Origin: JBHJHP01 sp042219855
Lineage (GTDB): Bacteria > Bacteroidota > Bacteroidia > Bacteroidales > UBA5342
Direction: 5' to 3'
Assembly: GCF_042219855.1 (NCBI RefSeq)
Contig: NZ_JBHJHP010000007.1
Coordinates: forward strand, 220,617 to 284,616
DNA: 64,000 nt
The notes beneath the pieces are model-generated. The model was not told the DNA's origin and ran no database searches. It worked only from the letters and a program-made list of their open reading frames with translations. Positions 35,420 through 44,309 of the stretch are shown here, piece by piece. Position 1 is the first letter of the stretch; every line of letters begins with the position of its first letter. The position numbers were made by a program, and so were the translations under genes.

Positions 35420-36101
35420 AATAATACCACCCGTTCCGGGTTTACAGTACCATATATTAACGGTCTTTTTTACAATAATGACATCCCTTCGGGATTATGT
35501 TCAACTTACAGACGATTTATGACCAAATAACAAAACCCGAAGGGTTGTTATTTTTGTAACTGTGAACTTGCTGTGATGAAAGAAAATCCTGAAAGGATGA
35601 CAGTATTAATGTCTCAGGATCTGATTATTTTGATCATTTATTTTATTATGCTAGTGTCACCCGTTCCGGGTTTATGCTTTTCGTCTTATCTATTCTTTAC
35701 AATAATGACATCCCGTTGGGATTATGTTCAACTTACAGACGAATTATGACCAAATAAGAAAACCCGAAGGGTTGTTATTTTTGTAACTGTGAACTTGCTA
35801 TGATGTGAAAAAATCCTGAAAGGATGACAGTATTAATATCTCAGGATCTGATTATTTTGATCATTTAGTTTATTATAACAGTGTCACCCGTTCCGGGTTT
35901 ATGCTTTTCGTCTTATCTATTCTTTACAATAATGACATCCCGTTGGGATTACACCAAATTTACAGACCGGCTATAACTACACAACAAAACCCGAAGGGTT
36001 GTTATTTTTGTAACTGTGTACTTTCTTTGATGAAAGAAAATCCTGAAAGGATGACATTTTTATTATATATTAAGTGCCTTCATTTGCCTACCCCTTCAGT
36101 T
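35420..36101. repeat. array of ~228-bp REP-like repeats, left part
   Basis: Units anchored on CCGTTCCGGG at 35431, 35661 and 35888 (spacings 230 and 227). Each has four small hairpins: CCCG-TTC-CGGG, ATCCC-TTC-GGGAT (ATCCC-GTT-GGGAT in some), AACCC-GAA-GGGTT and ATCC-TGAAA-GGAT followed by GACA. Stems are kept while loops vary. The TTC- and GAA-loop hairpins are in opposite orientation, like paired REP elements. Unit lengths do not keep a reading frame, so open frames across it are not genes. Confidence 0.88.
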
Positions 36102-36612
36102 NNNNNNNNNNNNNNNNNNNNNNNNNNNNNNNNNNNNNNNNNNNNNNNNNNNNNNNNNNNNNNNNNNNNNNNNNNNNNNNNNNNNNNNNNNNNNNNNNNN
36201 NNNNNNNNNNNNNNNNNNNNNNNNNNNNNNNNNNNNNNNNNNNNNNNNNNNNNNNNNNNNNNNNNNNNNNNNNNNNNNNNNNNNNNNNNNNNNNNNNNNN
36301 NNNNNNNNNNNNNNNNNNNNNNNNNNNNNNNNNNNNNNNNNNNNNNNNNNNNNNNNNNNNNNNNNNNNNNNNNNNNNNNNNNNNNNNNNNNNNNNNNNNN
36401 NNNNNNNNNNNNNNNNNNNNNNNNNNNNNNNNNNNNNNNNNNNNNNNNNNNNNNNNNNNNNNNNNNNNNNNNNNNNNNNNNNNNNNNNNNNNNNNNNNNN
36501 NNNNNNNNNNNNNNNNNNNNNNNNNNNNNNNNNNNNNNNNNNNNNNNNNNNNNNNNNNNNNNNNNNNNNNNNNNNNNNNNNNNNNNNNNNNNNNNNNNNN
36601 NNNNNNNNNNNN
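36102..36612. other. assembly gap (511 N) inside the repeat array
   Basis: A run of N joins the two halves of the repeat array. The true number of units is unknown, and the gap length may be only an estimate. Confidence 0.99.
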
Positions 36613-37259
36613 ATATAATGAATCCTATTTGTTTGATTGGTTAGAATAATACCACCCGTTCCGGGTTTACAGTACCATATATTAACGGTTTTTTTACAAT
36701 ATTGACATCCCTTCGGGATTAAACCAAATTTACAGACCGGCTATAACTACACAACCAAACCCGAAGGGTTGTTATTTTTGTAACTGTGTACTTTCTTTGA
36801 TGAAAGAAAATCCTGAAAGGATGACAGTATTAATATCTCAGGATCTGATTATTTTGATCATTTATTTTATTATAACAGTGCCATCCGTTCCGGGTTTATG
36901 CTTTTCGTCCTATCTATTCTTTTACAATAATGGCATCCCTTCGGGATTAATCCAAATTTACAGACCGGCTATAACTATACAACAAAACCCGAAGGGTTGT
37001 TATTTTTGTAACTGTGAACTTGCTTTGATGAAAGAAAATCCTGAAAGGATGACAGTATTAATGTCTCAGTATCTGAATATTTTGATCATTTTTTTTATTA
37101 TAACAGTGCCACCCGTTCCGGGTTTATGATTTACGGCTAATTTATTCTTTTACAATAATGGCATCCCTTCGGGATTATGTTCAACTTACAGACGATTTAT
37201 GACCAAATAACAAAACCCGAAGGGTTGTTATTTTTGTAACTGTGAACTTGCTTTGATGA
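36613..37259. repeat. array of ~228-bp REP-like repeats, right part
   Basis: Units anchored at 36656, 36885 and 37113 (spacings 229 and 228) with the same four hairpins. The last unit is cut at the stop codon of the LD-carboxypeptidase gene (37261). The first unit right of the gap resembles the first unit left of it (both have TTTACAGTACCATATATTAACGG), suggesting at least two unit subtypes. Confidence 0.88.
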
Positions 37260-37260
37260 G

Positions 37261-38181
37261 TCAACTTATACCGAGAATGTTATGCAGGTTATTTATTCCG
37301 TTATCCCGTATTAAAAGCATCCTCACGCCAAACGGCAAAGGATAGTTGGGAATCTGATGACCTGCAGGAAACCCGAATACAACCGGAATATCGGAATCCT
37401 TTGTAACCTCCAGTATAATCGAACGCACATCCTTCCCAAACGAAGGTTTGCTGTCTTTCATATCGGTAAAGGCCCCGACCAGCAATGCACTGATCCGGTT
37501 AAAAACACCGCCCAGCCGGAGATTCTGCAGTAAGCGGTCGGCATGATACAGGTTCTCGTTCAGGTCCTCCAGAAAAAGGATTTTACCGTCATAAAAAGGT
37601 TCATACATTGTACCCCTTAAACCAGCCATAACCGACAAGTTTCCACCAACCAGTTCACCACTCACTGTGAATTCAGTCTGCGAGGCTTCACCTTCCCAGG
37701 AATATTCAATGCTGCCTTCAAAAAGAAACTGTTTCAGGTAATCCAGCGATCGGTCCGTTTTATATTTTATCAGGTTTTCAAAATTTTTAGGCATCGGGCC
37801 GTGGATGCTCGCAATTCCACTCCGGTTCAGCAGACTGTGTAACACAGAAATATCACTGAAACCGATAAGCCATTTCGGGAAATCGCTGATTTCAGAAATA
37901 GATATCCTGTCGATATACTGCACTGAGCCATAGCCTCCCCGGGAACAAAATACAGCCTTTATCTCAGGATCATCCATTGCAGTCTGAAGATCAGACAGGC
38001 GTTCATTTATTGAACCCGAGAATATATGATACGCTCCAGCGGCATGCTGACCTGTTCTGACTTCCAGTCCCCATTCGGTTAAAAACGATTCTGCCAATTC
38101 CAGGATCTCTTTTTCAATTTGTCCGGCAGGTGATACCAATGCTACGGCATCACCTTTTTTCAGTTTATCAGGGATAATCAT
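37261..38181 (-). CDS. LD-carboxypeptidase, peptidase family S66
   Basis: A 306-residue protein: KKGDAVALVSPAG, the nucleophile-elbow region KAVFCSRGGYGSVQYID, IGFSDISVLHSLLNRSGIASIHGPMP, then LVGGNLSVMAGLRGT and LFLEDLNENLYHADRLLQNL with VVFGFPAGHQIPNYPLPFG. S66 enzymes cut the terminal D-Ala from murein tetrapeptides during recycling (LdcA) or cleave peptide antibiotics (MccF). LdcA is likelier as a housekeeping role. It overlaps the glycerate kinase gene by 4 nt, so it is last in that operon; its stop touches the repeat array. Confidence 0.9.
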   Translation of the reverse strand: MIIPDKLKKGDAVALVSPAGQIEKEILELAESFLTEWGLEVRTGQHAAGAYHIFSGSINERLSDLQTAMDDPEIKAVFCSRGGYGSVQYIDRISISEISDFPKWLIGFSDISVLHSLLNRSGIASIHGPMPKNFENLIKYKTDRSLDYLKQFLFEGSIEYSWEGEASQTEFTVSGELVGGNLSVMAGLRGTMYEPFYDGKILFLEDLNENLYHADRLLQNLRLGGVFNRISALLVGAFTDMKDSKPSFGKDVRSIILEVTKDSDIPVVFGFPAGHQIPNYPLPFGVRMLLIRDNGINNLHNILGIS

Positions 38182-39311
38182 TGTATTGTTTTTATAAGTC
38201 TGAATATGCGTTCTCCCAGACTTTCGAGGAGTTCCGGAGCCCGTCTAATTGAATCCTCCACACTTCCCCGACCGTCGCTAATTGTAAAGATACCACCAAA
38301 TCCAAACGAAAACAAATCTCTGTAACCATCACCCAGCTGACCTGCGACAGCGATAACAGGCTTATGATATTTTTGAGCCAGAAGGCTTACCCCATAAGGA
38401 GTTTTTCCATGTATAGTCTGACCATCAATCTTCCCTTCACCTGTGATCACAAAATCAGCAAGCGCAATTTTATCTTCCAGTTTCACTGTTTCACTGATCA
38501 ACTCAAAACCGGGAACCAACTCAGCACCTGCAAAAAAGTATAAGCCTGCACCAAGCCCACCGGCAGCTCCACCACCTTTTAGGTTCAGTAAATCTGTTCC
38601 CGTATCTTTTTTTACGATCCCGGCAAAATGTGTCAGGTTTGCATCCAGTTGCTGTACCATCTCAGGTGTGGCGCCCTTTTGCGGTCCGAAAACTGCCGAA
38701 GCACCTCCCTGACCGGTCAGAGTATTGCTGACATCACATGCCACACGAATCACCACATTTTTCAGGCGTTGATCCAAACCGGAAAGATCCATTCTGTTCA
38801 GGTTAACAAGGTCTCCTCCACCACCTAAAAGTTCCCTGCCTGAGGAGTTGAGAAGTTTAGCACCGAGTGCTTTAGCCATACCGGTGCCTGCATCGTTTGT
38901 GGCACTACCGCCAATGCCCAGAATCATTTCCCTGCAACCTTTATCCAATGCGGCTTTTATTAACTCACCGGTACCAAATGTTGAGGTTAGTAACGGATTC
39001 CGTTCATTTGTGGTCAACCGTTCAATACCCGAAGCCATTGCCATTTCAACGATTGCCAGTTTGCGCGCTTCATGCCAGCCAAATGCCGCTGAAACCGGGC
39101 GCATTAACGGGTCGTGGACTTCAACCGGGATTTTTTCTGCATGCAGGGCCAGACACATGGCATCCAATGTTCCCTCACCGCCATCGGCAATCGGGATTTC
39201 ATGGATAAGAGCATCAGGATAAACCTTACGGATCCCCGCAGCAACATGTTCCGCCACACCGGCGGAAGACAAACAATCCTTAAATGAATCAATGGCAATT
39301 ACGATGTTCAT
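38178..39311 (-). CDS. glycerate kinase
   Basis: A 377-residue type 1 (GarK/GlxK) glycerate kinase: MNIVIAIDSFKDCLSSAGVAEHVAAGI, IADGGEGTLDAMC, VEMAMASGIERL, ILGIGGSATNDAGTGMAKALGAK, then VITGEGKIDGQTIHGKTPYGV. It phosphorylates D-glycerate, usually to 2-phosphoglycerate. Placed directly behind a sugar phosphorylase and GpgS, it probably recovers the glycerate released when glucosylglycerate is broken down. Confidence 0.94.
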   Translation of the reverse strand: MNIVIAIDSFKDCLSSAGVAEHVAAGIRKVYPDALIHEIPIADGGEGTLDAMCLALHAEKIPVEVHDPLMRPVSAAFGWHEARKLAIVEMAMASGIERLTTNERNPLLTSTFGTGELIKAALDKGCREMILGIGGSATNDAGTGMAKALGAKLLNSSGRELLGGGGDLVNLNRMDLSGLDQRLKNVVIRVACDVSNTLTGQGGASAVFGPQKGATPEMVQQLDANLTHFAGIVKKDTGTDLLNLKGGGAAGGLGAGLYFFAGAELVPGFELISETVKLEDKIALADFVITGEGKIDGQTIHGKTPYGVSLLAQKYHKPVIAVAGQLGDGYRDLFSFGFGGIFTISDGRGSVEDSIRRAPELLESLGERIFRLIKTIQ

Positions 39312-39322
39312 ACACTGTTATT

Positions 39323-41005
39323 TTATACCAGCCAGACTGTCTGGTATGGTTTTAAGACAATCTCCTGTGAACCAATGGCTTGTCGTGTCAACAGATCGTA
39401 CTTAAAATGTTGAATATCTTTTACTGCAACAATCCTTCGTTCCACGGAACTGATATTTGAGATGCAGAGAATGGTCTGACCTGTTTCATGGTTTGATCTG
39501 ATAAAGGCGAAAAAAGACATGCCTATATCCAGTATTTCCTGGGCTGCATCAGGATGAAAGGCTGATTGCGCCTTGCGCAGTTTTATAAAATGCTGCAATG
39601 ACCCGAATACGCCTGCCTGATACGATCTGCCTGATATGATGGATTCTATTTCGAACAACCAGTATTTTCTGCGGTTGATGGCCCGGTTTTTAATCTGCAT
39701 TGCTGCTGCATTGTAATCATTTGGCGTTCCGAACATGGAATGGATATAAAAAGCCGGCACACCTTTAAGGCTCATCATAATCAGTTGTGAACACAGGAAC
39801 CGGTCCACCTGGAAATTATCCGGTTTATTGCCTGTGCCCTTCATGGCATCAAAATAGGTGATGTTGATTTCGTACGGTTCTTCTGTCCCGTCCGATCTTC
39901 TTCGGTTAGAGATCAATGCACCGAAATTGATCATGTTGTCAACCAGTCCGTTAATTTCTGCACGACTCACCAGACCTTCCAGTGGCCGAACCCCAATGCC
40001 ATCGTGAGATGCCGTAAAATTGAACCATGTTCGCTTCTCACCCGGATCATCAAGTGAAGCCGCCCATCTTGTCAACGCACCGGCATTGCCCATATTCATG
40101 GTAAACAGCAACAGTGGTGGCAAGGGAAACTGGTAGACCATATGTGCTTCATCCCCACGTCCGAAATAGCTGATGTTCTCCAGATGTGGTACATTGGTTT
40201 CCGTAATCAGGATCACATCCGGTGCACAATAATCTATAACCAGACGTAGCAGTTTTATGATCTCATGTGTTTCCAGAAGATGTACACACGGCGTACCGCT
40301 CGATTTCCAGATAAAGGCAATGGCATCGAGGCGGATCACCCTGGCACCATTATGAATATACCATAGTACAATCTTAACCACCTCGAGCAATAACATCGGA
40401 TTATTGTAATTGAGATCCACCTGATCGGCACTGAAGGTGGTCCATGCCTTTTTAACGCCGCTAACAGACTGGTAGTTTGTAACAAGTGGAGTGCTTCTGG
40501 GCCTGACCACAAGCCGGGTATTAAAATCCTCCTCCGGTACAAAAAAATACTCTTTTCCCGGTGCCTCCCCCATCAAAAACTGCCTGAACCAGTCGTTCTG
40601 GCTACTGGCGTGATTGACCACCAGATCGGCCATAAGTCTGAAATCATGGCTTATTTTCCTGATGTCCTCCCAATCGCCGAGTTCAGGATTAACCCGGTAA
40701 AAGTCTTTGACCGCAAACCCGTCATCGCTGCTGTAAGGGAAAAACGGCAATATATGTATGGTAGAAAAGATCTCCCGGAAATGATGTATGAGAAAACTGT
40801 AAAGTGTTCTGAGCGGCATTTCCTCTTCCCTGATCAGGGTATCGCCGTAGGTAATCAGAAAGATATCCTTTTCGTCCCACAAGGTATTCCTCTCCTTCTC
40901 TGTCCTGTTCTGATCAAGTAATTCCTCAAAAAGCTTAAAATAATTGTCATCCACACGCGATCCGTACACCGTGTACAGATGTGCTTTCATCTCCTCCATC
41001 AACAT
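39323..41005 (-). CDS. GH13_18 sugar phosphorylase, probable glucosylglycerate phosphorylase
   Basis: A 560-residue member of the sucrose phosphorylase-like subfamily GH13_18. The entry is HILPFFPYSSDDGFAVKDF, the nucleophile D227 in VIRLDAIAF, the acid/base E269 in ILITETNVPH, then FNFTASHDGIGVRPLEGL. These phosphorolyse alpha-glucosides to glucose 1-phosphate. Because the flanking genes make glucosyl-3-phosphoglycerate and use glycerate, glucosylglycerate is the best substrate guess; sucrose or glucosylglycerol are alternatives that sequence alone does not rule out. 11 nt after gpgS. Confidence 0.82.
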   Translation of the reverse strand: MLMEEMKAHLYTVYGSRVDDNYFKLFEELLDQNRTEKERNTLWDEKDIFLITYGDTLIREEEMPLRTLYSFLIHHFREIFSTIHILPFFPYSSDDGFAVKDFYRVNPELGDWEDIRKISHDFRLMADLVVNHASSQNDWFRQFLMGEAPGKEYFFVPEEDFNTRLVVRPRSTPLVTNYQSVSGVKKAWTTFSADQVDLNYNNPMLLLEVVKIVLWYIHNGARVIRLDAIAFIWKSSGTPCVHLLETHEIIKLLRLVIDYCAPDVILITETNVPHLENISYFGRGDEAHMVYQFPLPPLLLFTMNMGNAGALTRWAASLDDPGEKRTWFNFTASHDGIGVRPLEGLVSRAEINGLVDNMINFGALISNRRRSDGTEEPYEINITYFDAMKGTGNKPDNFQVDRFLCSQLIMMSLKGVPAFYIHSMFGTPNDYNAAAMQIKNRAINRRKYWLFEIESIISGRSYQAGVFGSLQHFIKLRKAQSAFHPDAAQEILDIGMSFFAFIRSNHETGQTILCISNISSVERRIVAVKDIQHFKYDLLTRQAIGSQEIVLKPYQTVWLV

Positions 41006-41015
41006 AAATTGTTCC

Positions 41016-42227
41016 TTAAGCGTTATCTTCCTCTACCGCATCGTAAAACATATCTGAAAACTCAGGTATTGCGCTGATCACCCTTTTCCATGAAGGGATA
41101 TACGGCACCAGATCCGGATAATCGAGAAACTCTATTCCTGCTCGGTATATATTCTGTGCAAACAGATCCACGGTTTGTTCTTCTGCATCGCGGTCTATTG
41201 ATAAGCCATTGATCACCGCGTCAGCCGTGTAGCGTTCCACGAAATCGAGTGCAATTCGCGTATATGTGGCCTTAATTGATCGAAATGTCCCTTTATTAAA
41301 AATACGTCCGTTAATGGCCATTTTCACGAACAGGTTACGGGCAATATCGAAACTCATTTTTGATAAGCCGCCATTCGGATTCTCCTGGGAAACAGGCTGA
41401 TGTTTATGATCATATGAGTCTGCAATCTCAACCTGGCAGATCCTGTTAAACGAGTTATTTCGCTGAACCTCTGATAAAATACCAACTTCCAGTCCCCAGT
41501 CGAACGGAATACGAACCGTTTTCATCACGTCTGCACGCATGGAGAATTCACCTGAAAGAATGTAACGAAAACTATCCATAAATTCCAGATACTCATCGTC
41601 CGGAAAAAATTTCTTCAGTGTCCGGATCAGCGGTGTAACGAGCAAACGGGTTGCCCTGCCGTTCAGTTTTTCGTCATCGGCTCTGAAATAATATCCCTTA
41701 CAGAATTTATAGTTGAATGTTGGGTCAGCAACCGGATAATACAAACGGGCCACCATATCACGGCTGTAGGTAATAATGTCGGCATCGTGCAGTGCTACGG
41801 CTTCGGATTTTCCGGAAGCAATCATATAACCAAAACAAAACCATACATTCTGTCCCTTACCGGCATCTCCATAATGGATTTTTTTACTGATGAGCATTTT
41901 GCGCAGTTCCTGTAATCTGGGGCCGTGATTCCACAGGATACGATGATGCTGTGGCAGCACACTGAAGTATTCTTTCGCATGTTCAAACTGCTTTTTATCT
42001 GCAGCATCCAAACCAATTACAATTTCCGAGATATACGGAATATCTTTCAGTGTCTCCACAATCTTAGCCAAAGCCGGTTTTTCCAGTTCTGAGTACAGAG
42101 CCGGAATAATCAGGCCCATAGGACGGCGTTTTGCAAATTTCGCCAACCGGGTCTCAAGTTCCTCAACCGGAGTTTTTCTGAAATTATGCAGGGTTGTAAC
42201 ATAACCATCCTGATAAAAATCGCCCAT
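41016..42227 (-). CDS. gpgS: glucosyl-3-phosphoglycerate synthase (GT81)
   Basis: A 403-residue GT-A glycosyltransferase: GLIIPALYSELEKPALAKIVETL, ISEIVIGLDAADKKQFEHA, the GKGQNVWFCFGYMIASGKSEAVALHDADIITYS stretch with the metal-binding DAD, and FNYKFCKGYYFRADDEKLNGRATRLLVTPLI. These fit GpgS and the closely related mannosyl-3-phosphoglycerate synthases. It joins a sugar from a nucleotide sugar to 3-phosphoglycerate. The downstream GH13_18 glucoside phosphorylase favours glucose. 10 nt after the HAD phosphatase gene. Confidence 0.85.
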   Translation of the reverse strand: MGDFYQDGYVTTLHNFRKTPVEELETRLAKFAKRRPMGLIIPALYSELEKPALAKIVETLKDIPYISEIVIGLDAADKKQFEHAKEYFSVLPQHHRILWNHGPRLQELRKMLISKKIHYGDAGKGQNVWFCFGYMIASGKSEAVALHDADIITYSRDMVARLYYPVADPTFNYKFCKGYYFRADDEKLNGRATRLLVTPLIRTLKKFFPDDEYLEFMDSFRYILSGEFSMRADVMKTVRIPFDWGLEVGILSEVQRNNSFNRICQVEIADSYDHKHQPVSQENPNGGLSKMSFDIARNLFVKMAINGRIFNKGTFRSIKATYTRIALDFVERYTADAVINGLSIDRDAEEQTVDLFAQNIYRAGIEFLDYPDLVPYIPSWKRVISAIPEFSDMFYDAVEEDNA

Positions 42228-42237
42228 AATATTTATA

Positions 42238-43143
42238 TTAAATTATTTCAAGTAATTGCGTTAGCGCGGTTATAATGTGATCGGGTCTGGTCATTGAGGC
42301 CTGCGGATGATCCTCCCGCAAGCGATACGCCCGCTCATCTCCGGCATAAAATACGGTTTTAAACCCAACCTCATTGGCAGGCCAGATGTCCTTCAGCATA
42401 TCGTTTCCCACATATAATACTTCATGTGGCAGAATCCCAAGTTCCTCCATTCCAGGAAACAAAGCTTTATAAATGGCAGTATCCGGTTTGCCCTTCAACA
42501 GTTTATATGAAAACACCGACAGTTTTTCCTCAAACTGATCCAGAAAAGGCCTGCCGTCAATTCTGTTATACAAAAAATAATTCATGATGACGGGTGTATA
42601 AAACTGTGCATTGGATACAATACCCATCTTATACCCCTTGTTCCGGATGCCTTCAAGTGCTTCCTTTAATCCCGGCATTGGCCACACCTTATTGCTTCTC
42701 AGTTCAAACACAAAAATAAAGGCACGTAAATCGAATGCATCATTCAGATGTATCAGACCAAGCTGATCAGCATCTGCCAGCACATCAGTCCAGACTTTTT
42801 CGATATCCACTTCCGGAAACGGGATCCCCTTTTTACGGCTTCTTTCTTTATGCACTTTAACCATCAGCTCGTAAATGTCGTGCATATAGATCAAAGCCTC
42901 ATCATCATCGGTAGTGATCTCAATACCTGCTGCGATACAGGCATCCTTATACATATCTGCTGAATATTCAGCCTGCATAACGTCGCCCGATGCAGACATG
43001 ATCAGTGTGCCGTAAATATCAAAAACAACAGCCTTTATTCCGGTTTCCTTAATGTAAGTTGCTATAGCACCGGTGGGACGTATATCAAGTGGTTCAATAC
43101 GTTCCAGCCAGGATTGAATCTTTCCCAAATACGGTTCAGTCAT
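42238..43143 (-). CDS. HAD hydrolase, probable glucosyl-3-phosphoglycerate phosphatase
   Basis: A 301-residue HAD protein. Motif I is VVFDIYGTLIMS (nucleophile Asp), with a helical cap (about 65-170), motif II in GIVSNAQFYT, the motif III Lys in the LKGKPDTAIY region, and motif IV in VLYVGNDMLKDIWPANEVGFKTVFYAGD. As first gene of the operon with gpgS, it most likely removes the phosphate from glucosyl-3-phosphoglycerate to give glucosylglycerate. That is a context-based assignment; HAD substrate ranges are broad. Confidence 0.75.
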   Translation of the reverse strand: MTEPYLGKIQSWLERIEPLDIRPTGAIATYIKETGIKAVVFDIYGTLIMSASGDVMQAEYSADMYKDACIAAGIEITTDDDEALIYMHDIYELMVKVHKERSRKKGIPFPEVDIEKVWTDVLADADQLGLIHLNDAFDLRAFIFVFELRSNKVWPMPGLKEALEGIRNKGYKMGIVSNAQFYTPVIMNYFLYNRIDGRPFLDQFEEKLSVFSYKLLKGKPDTAIYKALFPGMEELGILPHEVLYVGNDMLKDIWPANEVGFKTVFYAGDERAYRLREDHPQASMTRPDHIITALTQLLEII

Positions 43144-43186
43144 GCTTAAAATTTTACAAATTCTGTTCTTCTTTTAAGAAACAAGT

Positions 43187-43217
43187 TAAAAATAACAAAT
43201 GTTCTCCAATTCTCAAA
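43187..43217 (-). promoter_or_regulatory. probable promoter of the glucosylglycerate operon
   Basis: On the minus strand TTTG (43217-43214), a 19-nt spacer and TATTTTTA (43194-43187). The last base departs from TAnnTTTG, so the match is good but imperfect. About 43 nt ahead of the HAD gene start. Confidence 0.5.
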
Positions 43218-43427
43218 ACTATCTTTTCATTATGACAGATATATTGATGTTTTACTTCATTTGTGTTAATATTTACATAAGTTATCATTTATTTAGTTAG
43301 CAATCCTTATCACATCCTTCTTTTTTGTTTAAATCCTGAATTATTTTCAGAACAGGAATGGCCACTCCGTGCATTAGCATCTGGCCCCACTACTACAGAA
43401 AAATATAAAGGGATATGCTTTGCGATG
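43218..43427. other. intergenic region before tRNA-Thr
   Basis: Spacer between the glucosylglycerate operon promoter (minus strand) and the tRNA-Thr promoter (plus strand). I see no gene or repeat in it. Confidence 0.4.
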
Positions 43428-43456
43428 TTGGCAGAAAGGAATTTTTTATATTTTTG
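43428..43456 (+). promoter_or_regulatory. sigma-A promoter of tRNA-Thr
   Basis: TTG (43428-43430), an 18-nt spacer and TATTTTTG (43449-43456), 34 nt before the tRNA. Confidence 0.78.
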
Positions 43457-43490
43457 ATGAATTAAAATGCAGTGTCCACTCTGCAGCATT

Positions 43491-43563
43491 GCCACCTTAG
43501 CTCAGTCGGTAGAGCAACGCATTCGTAACGCGTAGGTCGTGGGTTCGATTCCCATGGGTGGCT
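43491..43563 (+). tRNA. tRNA-Thr (anticodon CGT)
   Basis: Acceptor GCCACCT with GGGTGGC, D-arm AGCTCAGTCGGTAGAGC, anticodon loop TTCGTAA (anticodon CGT) on the stem ACGCA/CGCGT (one A-C mismatch next to the loop), and T-arm GTGGGTTCGATTCCCAT. Discriminator T; CCA is not encoded. A T-run follows immediately. Confidence 0.95.
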
Positions 43564-43572
43564 CTTTTTTAA

Positions 43573-43624
43573 GACTCACCCCAGTCCTCAGTTCCAGCCC
43601 GTTCTTTTCAAGACAGCCCTCTCT
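43573..43624 (+). repeat. 52-bp direct repeat, left copy
   Basis: GACTCACCCCAGTCCTCAG and the following ~33 bases through GACAGCCCTCTCT recur at 44106-44157 with one visible difference in the first half. The pair brackets the first cluster of the ~265-bp structured repeat. Confidence 0.8.
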
Positions 43625-43736
43625 ATCACTGCACTTTATTCCGTGACAAAGAGGGACGGTTTGTACAAGCGGACCCGATTATAGCTTTTCAATTCTTTTC
43701 TGATTGCCAGATTCATACGCTTTAATCCGAACATCT

Positions 43737-44098
43737 CCCAATCACATGTACCTGTCCGAACACCCTCCCCGGGCACGACCGTAGAGAGGGTTTAGGGAGG
43801 GCCGTAAATAGGGAGCTTACAGGTTTGCCAGGAGCCAGGGTGGGTCATGAATTATTTATTTCAACATGCTACAAAAAGCCGACAAGAACGTTCTTCAATT
43901 TTCATCTGCTGTGCGCGGCTTTGGATTTACATGACTTATATACCCATGGCTGCGCCATGGGTTGAATTGCGGTTTGCCCTTCAGGCAAAGTATTTTCCGT
44001 ATCCCAACAAAAATCACCTTGTCCGAACACCCTCCCTGGGCACGACCGAAGAGAGTGTTTGAACTTGCAGGTTTGAAGTAAACCAGGGAGGGTCAGTA
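43737..44098 (+). repeat. ~265-bp structured repeat, cluster A (one full and flanking partial units)
   Basis: Units are anchored on GAACACCCTCCC (43758 and 44026). Stems in the unit are CCCTCCC with GGGAGGG around GGGCACGACCGTAGAGAG; AAAGCCG (43875-43881) with CGGCTTT (43916-43922) around the palindrome GAACGTTC; CCCATGGC (43943-43950) with GCCATGGG (43954-43961); and TTTGCC with GGCAAA. The open frames across it change from unit to unit, so it is treated as non-coding. Confidence 0.85.
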
Positions 44099-44105
44099 AT
44101 TTTCT

Positions 44106-44157
44106 GACTCACCCCAGACCTCAGTTCCAGCCCGTTCTTTTCAAGACAGCCCTCTCT
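44106..44157 (+). repeat. 52-bp direct repeat, right copy
   Basis: Second copy of the sequence at 43573-43624, same orientation, just after the last unit of cluster A. The first copy continues directly with ATCACTGCAC and the second with GCTACTTCTG, so the homology ends sharply here. Confidence 0.8.
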
Positions 44158-44309
44158 GCTACTTCTGCAATTTTGCAATTTCAACTTTTTAACCGAAATT
44201 TGAGTATACTACTATTGTTGTAGCATTTTACCTCCTTGCCTGCCTTACTTGTTGATACGTTCTTATGCATAACAAAAAACTTCATATAGTATTAATTTAA
44301 CTGGATGCC

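Noticed and set aside
35901..37129. Open frames across the 228-bp array (with stretches like NPKGCYFCNC and KENPERMTVL)
   Set aside because: They are translations of REP-like hairpin repeats, partly through N; the unit length (227-230) does not keep frame, and there is no start context.
35420..37259. CRISPR array
   Set aside because: The repeated unit is ~228 bp with internal hairpins, not 24-48-bp repeats with unique spacers, and no cas genes are present.
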